A stretch of 18,915 bases of DNA from an uncultured Campylobacter sp. (lineage in GTDB: Bacteria; Campylobacterota; Campylobacteria; Campylobacterales; Campylobacteraceae). Of this stretch, positions 1-7,648 are shown piece after piece. The position numbers and the translations under genes are program-made. Under the pieces are notes generated by a model. The model saw nothing but the letters and a program-made list of their open reading frames with translations, had not been told where the DNA came from and did no database searches. The stretch is from positions 1-18,915 of the forward strand of contig NZ_CALIIS010000115.1 in the NCBI RefSeq assembly GCF_938017705.1, read 5' to 3'. Each line of letters opens with the position of its first letter. Position 1 is the first letter of the stretch.

Positions 1-346
1 GGCGCTTTTCGTAAATCTCAGCTCGCATCGCGTCACGCGAGGGGCATAGCTTCAAAGCACACATATCATAAATTTAACCGCAATAGCATAAATCACGACC
101 GCTATGAATTATAAACTAAAATATGATTAAAATTTTAGTCGATAAGCTGTCAATATAAATGCAAAAATACCGATTTTAAAGCTAAATTTTAAAAAAATAT
201 CTATAAAGATGAATTCTTGAGACTTAGCATGTTTTTGGCACGAGGTGCGAGCCGACGCACGGCTACGCACTTCACTAGTACTATCGCGCTTATGCTGCAC
301 GGATGCTTTACGAATCCATAGCAGTAGCGCGATTAAATTTTAAAAA
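1..346. other. Intergenic or gene-free window edge
   Basis: No coding region can be supported in these 346 bases. Stop codons are frequent in all frames and the base composition alternates between AT-rich stretches (about 60-235) and a GC-richer patch (about 240-330). There is no convincing intrinsic terminator for the minus-strand operon that ends at 347. A nine-codon minus-strand reading frame opening at 28 and running off the left edge has no ribosome binding site and was not called. Confidence 0.5.
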
Positions 347-814
347 TTATTTGCCTATCCTAAAGCCATTTAGCTTCATATAGGTCGTATCTTTATGAAA
401 TGCTTCGCAGCGCTCCCTGTTGCGATTGATATTCGAGGTCTCGAAAAAATACCCCTCGCCGTCTTGGCGTAAGGTGATCGTCGCGCAAAAGATCATATCG
501 TTTTTGAGTTTCGGTCCTACGCCGTAATCAAATGATTGATTTAAAGTGACGGTTTTTTCTAGATCGCTATCACTAAACTGCCTGGAGCCCGTCATACTTT
601 TAAGCATTCTAAATCCACCTTGATTGAGGTAATCTCTTTGTATATCCTTAAATACACCTTCAAGCTCGACTGCGTAAGCTTTTACTAAAACCTCATCCTT
701 AGCACCGCTTAATTTAGGATATATTATTTTTACTATCACGAAGATTATAATCGCTAAAAATATTATCCCGCTTACGCCGCCGCCTACTGCCGCACCTTTT
801 CTCATTTTCATCAT
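347..814 (-). CDS. Hypothetical single-span membrane protein, pilin-like architecture
   Basis: A 155-residue protein of no family I can name. A short basic N-terminus is followed by a glycine-rich turn and one hydrophobic segment at about residues 15-31. The remaining 120 residues are soluble and would lie outside the cytoplasm. An amphipathic helix at about 40-75 and two cysteines (C110 and C136) near the C-terminus are compatible with a disulfide-closed domain. This layout recalls type IV pilin-like proteins, but there is no canonical prepilin peptidase site with Glu at +5, so that remains a guess. The start at 814 is supported by an AAGGAG ribosome binding site just upstream and by a four-base ATGA overlap with the preceding gene. 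It is the last gene of a three-gene operon divergent from uvrB. Confidence 0.7.
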   Translation of the reverse strand: MMKMRKGAAVGGGVSGIIFLAIIIFVIVKIIYPKLSGAKDEVLVKAYAVELEGVFKDIQRDYLNQGGFRMLKSMTGSRQFSDSDLEKTVTLNQSFDYGVGPKLKNDMIFCATITLRQDGEGYFFETSNINRNRERCEAFHKDTTYMKLNGFRIGK

Positions 815-1047
815 TTTACTCCTTCGTCGATGTCCTTTACCAAGGCATCTATTTTTTTATTAAGCATGAAATTTTCATAGCTTTTTTGGATATAGGCTTC
901 AAGTAGTTCGCCCGCATCCAGATGATCGCTGCCACGAGTTAAAATCCGCCAGTCTCTGCCGAAGACCTTTGCAAAGTCATCATCCAGGCTTATCGCGTAT
1001 TTTTTCGTCAAAGACTTACTCGTCAGCTGAACCGAAATTTCTTTCAT
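811..1047 (-). CDS. Small hypothetical protein (78 aa)
   Basis: I do not recognise this family. The 78-residue product begins with a short beta-like stretch (about 3-20) and is then largely charged and helical. It has no signal peptide, membrane segment or cysteine, so it is probably cytoplasmic. It overlaps both neighbours by ATGA junctions (stop of the upstream gene at 1044-1046, own stop at 811-813), which is strong evidence that all three genes are translated together. The upstream GGCGAG is a weak ribosome binding site, consistent with translational coupling. Its pairing with a short coiled-coil protein upstream suggests a small structural or regulatory complex with the membrane protein downstream; this is inference only. 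Confidence 0.65.
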   Translation of the reverse strand: MKEISVQLTSKSLTKKYAISLDDDFAKVFGRDWRILTRGSDHLDAGELLEAYIQKSYENFMLNKKIDALVKDIDEGVK

Positions 1048-1304
1048 TTCTCGCCTAAATTATCGCCTGCTAAAACGTCGTCGATCTGCTTGCTTAGATC
1101 CTCGTCGCTCATCTTGCGATACGCTAGATCGTTTTCTAGCGTGCCGAGCTGCATCCCCAAGGCCTCATTTTGCGCCTTGATCGTCGCTAGCTCGGTGCGT
1201 AGCTTTTCGTTTTCGTCCCTAGCCTCGCTATAGCGCCTAATCAGCTCAGCTACTTTATTGCTTAAGCCCTCGACCTTTTTCTCTTCGTCAAAGATTGATT
1301 CCAT
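1044..1304 (-). CDS. Short coiled-coil protein
   Basis: An 86-residue, highly charged protein. Residues about 10-65 show heptad spacing of Leu, Ile and Ala with Glu, Lys and Arg between, indicating one long coiled coil; the acidic tail is less regular. There is no membrane segment or signal peptide. Size and form resemble small coiled-coil division factors such as ZapB, but no diagnostic motif supports that name. It is the first gene of the operon, 71 bp from the divergent uvrB start. An AAGGCGA sequence precedes its ATG at 1304. The 3' end overlaps the next gene by ATGA. Confidence 0.65.
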   Translation of the reverse strand: MESIFDEEKKVEGLSNKVAELIRRYSEARDENEKLRTELATIKAQNEALGMQLGTLENDLAYRKMSDEDLSKQIDDVLAGDNLGEK

Positions 1305-1322
1305 TATTTCGCCTTTTTCTGA

Positions 1323-1328
1323 TATAAT
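1323..1328 (+). promoter_or_regulatory. Candidate -10 box of uvrB in a divergent promoter region
   Basis: A perfect TATAAT lies about 48 bases upstream of the uvrB start, inside a 71-bp AT-rich gap between the divergent coiled-coil gene and uvrB. On the opposite strand TAATAT (1339-1344) is a possible -10 for the minus-strand operon, so the two promoters would overlap. No conserved -35 box is evident, which is usual for campylobacter sigma-70 promoters. No LexA-like operator was recognised. Confidence 0.5.
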
Positions 1329-1375
1329 TTTAAGTAAAGATATTACCCAAATTTGGCTTTAAAAAAGGAAAAATT

Positions 1376-3352
1376 TTGCAAAATTTTAAAATCGAGAGCA
1401 AATTCTCTCCGAGCGAGGATCAAGAAAAAGCGATCGAAGGCATCGTCGCGGGCTTTCAAAGCGGCAACAAATACCAAACCCTTCTCGGAGTTACCGGCTC
1501 AGGTAAAACATTTACCATGGCAAATATTATTAAGAGGCTTGGAATTCCCGCGCTCGTAATGACGCATAATAAATCCCTCGCAGCGCAGCTTTATAGCGAA
1601 TTTAAGGGCTTTTTCCCGCAAAATCACGTCGAGTACTTCATCAGCTACTACGATTACTATCAGCCCGAAGCTTACATCCCTAGACAGGATCTTTTCATCG
1701 AAAAGGACAGCGACGTAAATGCTGAGCTCGAGCGCTTGCGACTAAGCGCCACTGCGAGTTTGCTGAGCTTCGATGACGTCATCACAGTAGCGTCGGTTTC
1801 GGCAAACTACGGCCTGGGCGATCCCGCCGAATACAAAGGCATGGTGCTGTTTTTTGAGATCGGATCAAAATTTAGCACTAAATTTTTGCTTCGCAAGCTC
1901 GTCGATATGGGCTACAAACGCAACGACGACTTTTTTGATCGCGGGAATTTTCGCGTAAACGGCGACGTGATCGACATCTACCCCGCGTATTTTAACGACG
2001 AGGCGTTTAGGATCGAGTTTTTCGGCGACGAGATAGAGGCGATGTATCATCTGGACGTGCTCGAAAACAAAAAGACGCAGAGCGTCAAAAAATTTATTCT
2101 CTACCCGACGAGCCAGTTCATCGTGGGCGAGCAGCGTCTGAAGTCGACGATCAAAGGGATCGAGGAGGAGCTTGAGCAGAGGCTAAAATTTTTCGAGGAC
2201 GCGGGCAAGTTCGTAGAGGCGCAGCGGCTGAAAGGACGAGTGGAATTTGACCTTGAGATGCTGGGCGCTACGGGGATGTGCAAGGGGATCGAAAACTACG
2301 CGCGCTATCTGACCGGTCAAAAACCAGGCGAGACGCCCTATTCGCTCTTTGATTACTACGAGAGCAAGGGCAAGGACTACCTCGTCATCGTCGATGAAAG
2401 TCACGTGAGCCTGCCGCAGTTTCGCGGGATGTTTGCAGGAGATCGCAGCCGCAAAGAAACGCTCGTGCAGTACGGCTTTCGCCTGCCATCAGCACTTGAT
2501 AACCGCCCGCTGATGTTTGATGAGTTTATCAATAAAAAAGCGAAATTCCTATTCGTCTCCGCAACGCCAAATGATTACGAGCTACAGCTTAGCCGCGGAG
2601 CCGTATATGAGCAGATACTGCGCCCGACGGGACTACTCGATCCGCAGATTATCTTAAAAGACAGCGACAACCAGGTCGAAATTTTACACGATATGGCAAA
2701 GGAGGTCATCGCGCGCGGCGAGCGGATTTTAGTGACCGTGCTAACCAAAAAGATGGCGGAGGAGCTGAGCAAATACTATCTGGAGCTTGGGCTTAAGGTC
2801 AAATATATGCACTCGGACATCGATGCGATCGAGCGCAACGAGCTCATCCGCGGCCTTCGCAGCGGCGAATACGATATGCTAATCGGTATAAATCTGCTCC
2901 GCGAGGGGCTCGATCTGCCCGAAGTAAGCCTTATCGCGATCATGGATGCCGATAAGGAGGGCTTTTTGCGCTCGCGCACGAGCCTCATTCAGACGATGGG
3001 GCGAGCCGCGCGAAATGTGCACGGGCAGGTCGTGATGTTTTGCAAAAAGATCACCGCCTCGATGCAAGAGGCGATCGACATCACCCAAAAACGTCGCAAA
3101 TTTCAAGATGAATACAACCGCGCCCACGGCATAACCCCGCATTCTGCGAGCCGCAATATCGAGGAGAGCCTAAAGATCGAGGACGGCACCGAAATTTTAA
3201 GAAAGGGTGCTAATCTCGAAAAAATGCCAGCCGCCGAGCGCGCCAAGATCGTAAAGGAGCTTCGCAAGCAGATGCTCGACGCCGCAGCCGCGCTGGAGTT
3301 TGAAAAGGCCGCAGCGCTGCGCGATGAGATCGCAAAACTTAGGAAGCTGTAA
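1376..3352 (+). CDS. uvrB: Excinuclease ABC subunit B (UvrB)
   Basis: UvrB is the helicase-like damage-verification subunit of nucleotide excision repair; it receives damaged DNA from UvrA and recruits UvrC for incision. The 658-residue length is normal. Visible landmarks are a Walker A motif with GSGKT (residues 38-45), the tyrosine-rich beta-hairpin YYDYYQPEAY (91-100) that clamps the strand, the DESH Walker B box (340-343), SAT motif III (about 395-397), helicase motifs around 505-520 and 530-537 (MGRAAR), and a C-terminal UVR domain (about 622-657) for UvrC binding. The start is a TTG preceded by AAGGAA at a suitable distance, and the reading from there matches the family N-terminus. The gene stands alone, divergent from a small operon and followed by a repeat-rich spacer. 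Confidence 0.97.
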   Translation: MQNFKIESKFSPSEDQEKAIEGIVAGFQSGNKYQTLLGVTGSGKTFTMANIIKRLGIPALVMTHNKSLAAQLYSEFKGFFPQNHVEYFISYYDYYQPEAYIPRQDLFIEKDSDVNAELERLRLSATASLLSFDDVITVASVSANYGLGDPAEYKGMVLFFEIGSKFSTKFLLRKLVDMGYKRNDDFFDRGNFRVNGDVIDIYPAYFNDEAFRIEFFGDEIEAMYHLDVLENKKTQSVKKFILYPTSQFIVGEQRLKSTIKGIEEELEQRLKFFEDAGKFVEAQRLKGRVEFDLEMLGATGMCKGIENYARYLTGQKPGETPYSLFDYYESKGKDYLVIVDESHVSLPQFRGMFAGDRSRKETLVQYGFRLPSALDNRPLMFDEFINKKAKFLFVSATPNDYELQLSRGAVYEQILRPTGLLDPQIILKDSDNQVEILHDMAKEVIARGERILVTVLTKKMAEELSKYYLELGLKVKYMHSDIDAIERNELIRGLRSGEYDMLIGINLLREGLDLPEVSLIAIMDADKEGFLRSRTSLIQTMGRAARNVHGQVVMFCKKITASMQEAIDITQKRRKFQDEYNRAHGITPHSASRNIEESLKIEDGTEILRKGANLEKMPAAERAKIVKELRKQMLDAAAALEFEKAAALRDEIAKLRKL

Positions 3353-3374
3353 GTTGCAAGGCCCGAAACATCGT

Positions 3375-3481
3375 GAAATTTGCGCGTTAAATTCCACCTG
3401 GCGGAGCGCGAAATTTGCGCGCGTACACAGAGCGAAATTTGCGCGCCCAATATCGTCAGGCAGAGCGTAAATTTGGGCGCG
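3375..3481. repeat. Degenerate direct repeats around GAAATTTGCGCG
   Basis: The 12-mer GAAATTTGCGCG occurs exactly at 3375, 3410 and 3434, with a related GTAAATTTGGGCGC at about 3467. The copies at 3375 and 3434 each begin a unit of about 59 bases: both continue with a GGC(G/A)GAGCG stretch and then another AAATTTG(C/G)GCGC. These appear to be older, more diverged relatives of the 57-bp repeat that follows immediately. Confidence 0.55.
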
Positions 3482-3650
3482 ATGCGAGACGGCGAGTTTT
3501 GAAATTTAATCATTAAATTTAAATAATTCGCGCAGGAATGCCGCAAGGTGAAATTTTAAAATTTACTCATTAAATTTTAGATAGTTTGAGGCGGATTGCT
3601 GCGAGAGCGGTTTTAAAATTTGCTCGTTAAATTTAAGATAGTTTGCGCGC
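3479..3650. repeat. 57-bp tandem repeat, about three degenerate copies
   Basis: A core beginning with AAATTT, followed by a TC(A/G)TTAAATTT block and then a GATAGTTTG-like block, starts at 3502, 3559 and 3616, giving an exact 57-bp period twice. The spacer parts also align (a purine-rich GGA-TGC-GC block before each core), so the whole 57-bp unit is repeated, not only the core. Copies 2 and 3 are closer to each other than to copy 1. No reading frame runs through it. It is not a CRISPR: the repeat is continuous and degenerate rather than identical repeats with unique spacers. Confidence 0.7.
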
Positions 3651-4142
3651 GAAATTTATACATCGATTTTTCTCGTTTTCTCGCGAAAAATTTTACTCCG
3701 CCCCCCCTACCGCGCTAGACGCGCGATCCGTAAATCTATGCGCCGAGCTTTTTGTTTCAACTCGCTTTCGATCCGCAATTTACGAGCCCGATTTACAGCA
3801 GTCGCACTACCCCACTCTATACCGCCGCGCGCTTTTTACTTGCCATTGCGCGCGGATACTTTCAAAATTTTACGTAGAATTCCAAACCTGCCTGCACCTA
3901 CATTCGCGCCGCGGTCATAAACGCTCGCTTTTAAGGGCACGAACGAAGTATTTGAACGGCGCGGGAAATGAAATTTAGATGGCGTTTATCGAAGCGTATC
4001 TTAGCCGCTGCAGTGCGCCACAAAATTTCAAAACGACAAGAAGCTGCGATTTAAATTTATCCGCGAGAGCGCGTCATAATGCGCCGATCTGCGCGCTGTG
4101 TAAATTTTAAAATCGCCTCTAAATTTAAAATTTTATCCGCGG

Positions 4143-4604
4143 TTAATACTCTCTGCTAAGCTCTAAATTTTCTACGCGCAGCGGTCTTTCGCCCTCGAAA
4201 ATCACCCCGATTCCGAAAGGCTCGCAAATATCAAGCGCACCCTCGACAAATCTCATCAGCCACTGCGTATCGCGCGCGTAAAACGTGCATTGCGGAAGCT
4301 CAAACGGCAGATCGCAAACGGGCGCGTCAAGCAGCCTAAGCTCATCTTCACCCAAACGATACTCGCGCCTAAGCTCGTCTCACAGGAAGGCGAGGGCATC
4401 TTTTACGTACCGATTGATGTCTCGGGCGATGCGCTGCGCGAGTGAAATCGTCTCATCGTCCGCATCCGCCGTATCCGCAGACACAAGACAAAACGACACC
4501 TCGCCGAAGCTTTCGCTTTTTAATTCCAGCTCCGCATACCAAATAAAGCCCTCGTCCGTTGCGACCTTTTCAAACTCGCTAAATTCCCAAGCCATTTTTT
4601 GCAT
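4143..4604 (-). pseudogene. Hypothetical protein gene interrupted by an in-frame TGA
   Basis: Reading from the ATG at 4604, 74 codons are followed by a TGA at 4380-4382. The same frame then continues without interruption for 78 more codons to the TAA at 4143-4145. The two halves look like one acidic cytoplasmic protein of about 153 residues: a beta-rich N-terminal half with a helix, then a C-terminal half with conserved-looking aromatic and Pro-Phe-Gly positions. I do not recognise the family; the style resembles small immunity-like cytosolic proteins. The downstream half has no convincing start of its own (only a TTG at 4355 without a Shine-Dalgarno). Most likely a recent nonsense mutation. 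Selenocysteine reading is possible in campylobacters, but no clear hairpin follows the TGA. The ribosome binding site at 4604 is weak. Confidence 0.6.
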
Positions 4605-5030
4605 TTTATTTTCACTCGTCTTTTAAAATTTTGACGCCGCACCGTTTTGCGCGCTGTATTTAATCCGCGCCAAAATAGAATCCCGCTCGCTTCTTAAGCG
4701 GACGAGCAATGATAACGAAACAGGTTGCTTTTAAATTTTAAAATCTTAATGAAAGTCGCTTTAAAATTTAAAATTTCAAAAGACCCGCCGCTGTCCGTCT
4801 CGCGCGGCGATGAAATTTTAACGCCGCGTCTTACGACGAAATTTTAAAATTTTAGCGCGCCGCGGGGATCGCGCCATAGAGACAGCGCACCGTAAAATTT
4901 CAAGCCGAAATTTCAAGCCGAAATTCCACGCCCGCAGCACATAATTTAAAGCCCAAAAAAAATCCATCGCGGCGACTTAGAATTTTACTCGCTAAGTTTT
5001 ACGAATTTTACACGCTTTAAATCCGCAAAT
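4605..5030. other. AT-palindrome-rich spacer
   Basis: About 425 bases without a supportable gene. It contains the perfect palindrome AAATTTTAAAATTT at 4839-4852, several near copies (around 4733 and 4770), and a short 13-bp tandem repeat at 4895-4920. No promoter or intrinsic terminator stands out. Confidence 0.5.
4895..4926. repeat. 13-bp tandem repeat AAATTTCAAGCCG
   Basis: Two exact copies of AAATTTCAAGCCG lie back to back at 4895-4907 and 4908-4920, followed by a partial third copy beginning AAATTC at 4921. Confidence 0.7.
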
Positions 5031-5444
5031 TTAATACGCCTTTACGAGCCGTAAATTTTTTAGATATATGACGCCGTCAAAAACGCCGCCCCCATTCGGC
5101 GCAGGCCAAGAAATGGCAATTCTTTTCGGCTCCTCGTCGTATTTAGGCTCGCAATAATTCTTTGAGCAGTCTATTTTAAATACCTCTTTATCGTTGCTAT
5201 CAAAATCCGTTTGGGTAGAATTTTTAGGAATTTCCAGCGTGTGGATTATACGATACGGCTCGCCCTCTTTTGTGCGGGCGGACATTATTTTTATTAGCGT
5301 GTCTGTGCTGCCGTCCGAGGTCCTATAGACCCCGTCTTGCCCCAAGCCCGCCAGCTCGAATTTTTTCTCCTTGCTATAAAACGCCGAGATTATGGAGCAG
5401 CCGCTAAAAAGCAAAGCTGCCACAAATAACGCAAACGCTCTCAT
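5031..5444 (-). CDS. Putative lipoprotein (137 aa)
   Basis: The N-terminus is a short signal peptide with one Arg, a hydrophobic core (about 3-13) and a lipobox ending in Ser-Gly-Cys with the lipidated cysteine at C16, so the mature protein should be anchored in a membrane by lipid. The remaining 120 residues are charged and beta-like, with a second cysteine pair (DCSKNYCEP, about residues 93-98) that may form a disulfide. No enzymatic or binding motif is recognised. The start at 5444 is well supported by AAGGAGG a few bases upstream. Only 24 bp separate it from the UPF0210 gene, so it is probably the last member of that minus-strand transcript. Confidence 0.75.
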   Translation of the reverse strand: MRAFALFVAALLFSGCSIISAFYSKEKKFELAGLGQDGVYRTSDGSTDTLIKIMSARTKEGEPYRIIHTLEIPKNSTQTDFDSNDKEVFKIDCSKNYCEPKYDEEPKRIAISWPAPNGGGVFDGVIYLKNLRLVKAY

Positions 5445-5468
5445 CTTTCCTCCTTAGGCCGGTTAAAT

Positions 5469-6806
5469 TTAGTTCTTAAAACTATGAATAGGAGCCGGTA
5501 TCTGGCCGCCGCGAGCGATGAAGTCAGCCGAGGAGTTTTTATTTACGCTCATCACGGGCGCGCTACCGAGCAGGCCGCCAAACTCCAGCGTGTCGCCCTC
5601 TTTGCCTTTTGGGATTATGCGCACGGCGGTCGTTTTTTGATTTATCACGCCGATCGCGGCCTCGTCGGCTATGATAGCGGCGATCGTCTGCTCGGGCGTA
5701 TCCTCGGGTATTGCGATCATATCGAGCCCCACCGAGCAGATCGCAGTCATCGCTTCGAGCTTTTCTAAGCTTAACGAGCCTGCGCGCACTGCAGCGATCA
5801 TGCCTTCGTCTTCGGAGACGGGGATAAACGCGCCGCTAAGTCCGCCTACTTGGTTGCACGCCATGACGCCGCCCTTTTTGACCGCGTCGTTTAGTAGCGC
5901 CAAAGCTGCCGTCGTGCCGTGCGTACCGACTCGCTCTAAGCCCATTTCCTCAAGCACGCGCGCGACCGAATCACCCACTGCAGGGGTTGGAGCTAGCGAG
6001 AGATCGACGATGCCAAATTTCACGCCAAGGCGCTCAGACGCCATTTGACCGACGAGCTGTCCGATGCGCGTGATCTTAAACGCCGTCTTTTTTACGGTCT
6101 CGGCGACCACGTCAAAGCTTTGACCGCGCACCTTCTCAAGCGCTCGTTTAACGACGCCGGGGCCCGATACGCCCACGTTTATGACGACCTCGGCCTCGCC
6201 CACGCCGTGAAATGCACCCGCCATAAACGGATTATCCTCGACGGCGTTAGCAAACACGACGAGTTTGGCGGCGCCAAGATCGGAAAGCCGCGCCGTTTCT
6301 TTGATCACGCGCCCCATATCGGCGACCGCGCTCATATTTATGCCCGTCTTGGTCGAGCCGATATTTACCGACGAGCAGACCTTCTGCGTCGCGGCGAGCG
6401 CGGCAGGGATGGAGTCGATTAAAATTTTATCGCCCTTTGCGTAGCCCTTTTGCACGAGCGCCGAAAAGCCGCCGATAAAGTCGATACCGACCTTTTTGGC
6501 CGCCTCATCCATCGCCTTAGCTAGCGGGACGTAGTCTGCGGCATCCGTCGCTGCGCCGATGATGGCGATAGGCGTTACGCAGACGCGCTTATTTACGATC
6601 GGGATACCAAGCTCTGCTGAAATTTCATTGCCGACCTTTACGAGATCGCGCGCCTTGTCGGTGATCTTGGCGTAAATTTTCTCCGCCGCCTTGTCGATAT
6701 CGGGATCGATGCAGTCAAGCAGGCTGATACCCATCGTGATCGTGCGGATGTCGAAATTTTGCTCCTCGATCATCGCGATCGTTTCGGTTACGTTTTTGAT
6801 GTCCAT
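5469..6806 (-). CDS. UPF0210 / DUF711 (PFL-like) protein
   Basis: A 445-residue member of the UPF0210 (DUF711) family, annotated as PFL family protein because structural work showed a ten-stranded barrel related to pyruvate formate-lyase and anaerobic ribonucleotide reductase. No glycyl radical motif is expected or seen, and the biochemical function is not established. Family hallmarks visible are the N-terminal segment with NFDIRTITMGISL (about 17-29), a VNKRVCVTPIA stretch near 71-81, GGFSALVQKG near 112, and the C-terminal GGLLGSAPVM near 416-425. The length is typical. It follows the ACT-domain gene with a 9-bp gap, and its ribosome binding sequence AAGG overlaps the upstream stop codon, so the pair is translationally linked. 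This gene order is conserved in many bacteria, suggesting the ACT protein senses a ligand for it. Confidence 0.9.
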   Translation of the reverse strand: MDIKNVTETIAMIEEQNFDIRTITMGISLLDCIDPDIDKAAEKIYAKITDKARDLVKVGNEISAELGIPIVNKRVCVTPIAIIGAATDAADYVPLAKAMDEAAKKVGIDFIGGFSALVQKGYAKGDKILIDSIPAALAATQKVCSSVNIGSTKTGINMSAVADMGRVIKETARLSDLGAAKLVVFANAVEDNPFMAGAFHGVGEAEVVINVGVSGPGVVKRALEKVRGQSFDVVAETVKKTAFKITRIGQLVGQMASERLGVKFGIVDLSLAPTPAVGDSVARVLEEMGLERVGTHGTTAALALLNDAVKKGGVMACNQVGGLSGAFIPVSEDEGMIAAVRAGSLSLEKLEAMTAICSVGLDMIAIPEDTPEQTIAAIIADEAAIGVINQKTTAVRIIPKGKEGDTLEFGGLLGSAPVMSVNKNSSADFIARGGQIPAPIHSFKN

Positions 6807-6815
6807 ATCGGCGCC

Positions 6816-7082
6816 TTAGATGTTGTGCATGGCGTCAAAGATCGCCGAGCTTTGGATGTTGATCTTTACTTTTAGCTTTTCGCCAAGCTCGTTTAGCTCC
6901 CCCTTTAGAGCCGTGAAGTCCTGCTTTTCGTCGCTGGAAACCACCGCCATCATCGTAAAAAACTCGTCCAAAACCGTCTGGCTGATGTCGTCTATGTTTA
7001 GCCCAAGCTGCGCTAGCTTAGCCGAAACGCCCGCCACTATGCCAACTTTGTCCTTACCGATTACCGTTACGATCGCTTTCAT
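6816..7082 (-). CDS. ACT-domain protein, UPF0237 family
   Basis: An 88-residue stand-alone ACT domain. The N-terminus VTVIGKDKVGIVAGVS (about 5-20) is the typical first strand, loop and helix, including the Gly at the ligand-binding turn; the whole protein is one domain of beta-alpha-beta-beta-alpha-beta type. ACT domains usually bind amino acids or related small molecules and act as allosteric sensors. UPF0237 proteins are typically encoded next to UPF0210 proteins, as here, and a joint role is likely though unproven. The ATG at 7082 is preceded by a good AAGGAG. A 58-bp AT-rich gap separates it from the DUF2628-like gene upstream, so an internal promoter is possible. Confidence 0.9.
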   Translation of the reverse strand: MKAIVTVIGKDKVGIVAGVSAKLAQLGLNIDDISQTVLDEFFTMMAVVSSDEKQDFTALKGELNELGEKLKVKINIQSSAIFDAMHNI

Positions 7083-7140
7083 TCTTACTCCTTTTTAAAA
7101 TTTATTTAGCTATTTTAAGCGCAGAAGCCCTTTAAAACGG

Positions 7141-7638
7141 CTAAACTTTGCCGCCGTTTGAAATTATTAGCGCAAACACAATTGCGACAAAAGCGTAAAA
7201 TATTACCGCGAGCCATATCGCCCATCTATTCACGCCGCCGCCCTTTCTTAGGGCTTCGTCGTCCTGTTTATCTAACAATGAAACAAAACTATCGCAAACG
7301 TAATATTTCGCCATAGTCCCGCTACTGACGCTAATCGCCGTTCCTATAGTTCTATCATGTCCATCAAAAAACGGAACGAAGCAAGAAATTACCATAACGG
7401 CAAATAGGGCTGCGGCAATTTTATACTCCTTGCGGTACAGAAAAAAGAACAGCGTGCCGAAAAATCCCCACCAGCTCCACGTACTTACGTAATTTAACTC
7501 GCGCTGCTTACCCGCAGCGAAAAATTTCTCGCAGGCGCGTGCGTAAATTTCAACCTTGCTAGGGGTTTGCAAGAAAATTTCCAGCTTCTGTCGAAGCAAC
7601 TTGCCGTCAGATAAAATTTCTCTAGCATAATCCGTCAT
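7141..7638 (-). CDS. DUF2628-like membrane protein
   Basis: A 165-residue protein with a soluble N-terminal region (1-52), then a Trp-rich segment followed by two membrane spans (about 55-68 and 73-91), a polar loop, and a last span at about 138-160. The block WSWWGFFGTLFFFLYRKEY (54-72) matches the signature of DUF2628 proteins, in which a Trp/Phe/Gly-rich helix precedes a Tyr-Arg-Lys turn. The function of this family is unknown. The start at 7638 has AAGGAG upstream and lies 10 bp after the trpS stop, so it is probably cotranscribed with trpS. Confidence 0.75.
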   Translation of the reverse strand: MTDYAREILSDGKLLRQKLEIFLQTPSKVEIYARACEKFFAAGKQRELNYVSTWSWWGFFGTLFFFLYRKEYKIAAALFAVMVISCFVPFFDGHDRTIGTAISVSSGTMAKYYVCDSFVSLLDKQDDEALRKGGGVNRWAIWLAVIFYAFVAIVFALIISNGGKV

Positions 7639-7648
7639 CTCACTCTCC

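Larger units (their letters stand above)
3353..4142. other. Repeat-rich non-coding spacer downstream of uvrB
   Basis: About 790 bases without a gene I can support. The first 300 bases carry degenerate tandem repeats listed separately. Open frames here, such as one at 3643-3978 on the plus strand, are rich in Arg, Ser, Leu and Tyr as expected of chance frames, have no ribosome binding site, and resemble no known protein. A 9-bp perfect inverted repeat with GC-rich arms (3442-3450 and 3473-3481, 22-base loop) could form a stem in transcripts leaving uvrB, but it lacks a following U-run. Confidence 0.55.

Noticed and set aside
1..28. Minus-strand reading frame opening with ATG at 28 and leaving the window
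   Set aside because: Only nine codons are visible, there is no ribosome binding site, and the sequence resembles nothing known.
347..814. Type IV pseudopilin assignment for the membrane protein
   Set aside because: The prepilin peptidase signature with Glu at +5 is absent; only the general layout is similar.
3375..3650. CRISPR array
   Set aside because: Repeats are degenerate, the spacer parts are themselves similar, there are very few units, and no cas genes are near.
3643..3978. 111-codon plus-strand open frame in the spacer after uvrB
   Set aside because: No ribosome binding site, chance-like Arg/Ser/Leu composition, and it starts inside the tandem repeat region.
4380..4382. Selenocysteine codon in the interrupted gene
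   Set aside because: No clear SECIS-type hairpin is visible after the TGA, and nothing in the protein suggests a redox active site there.
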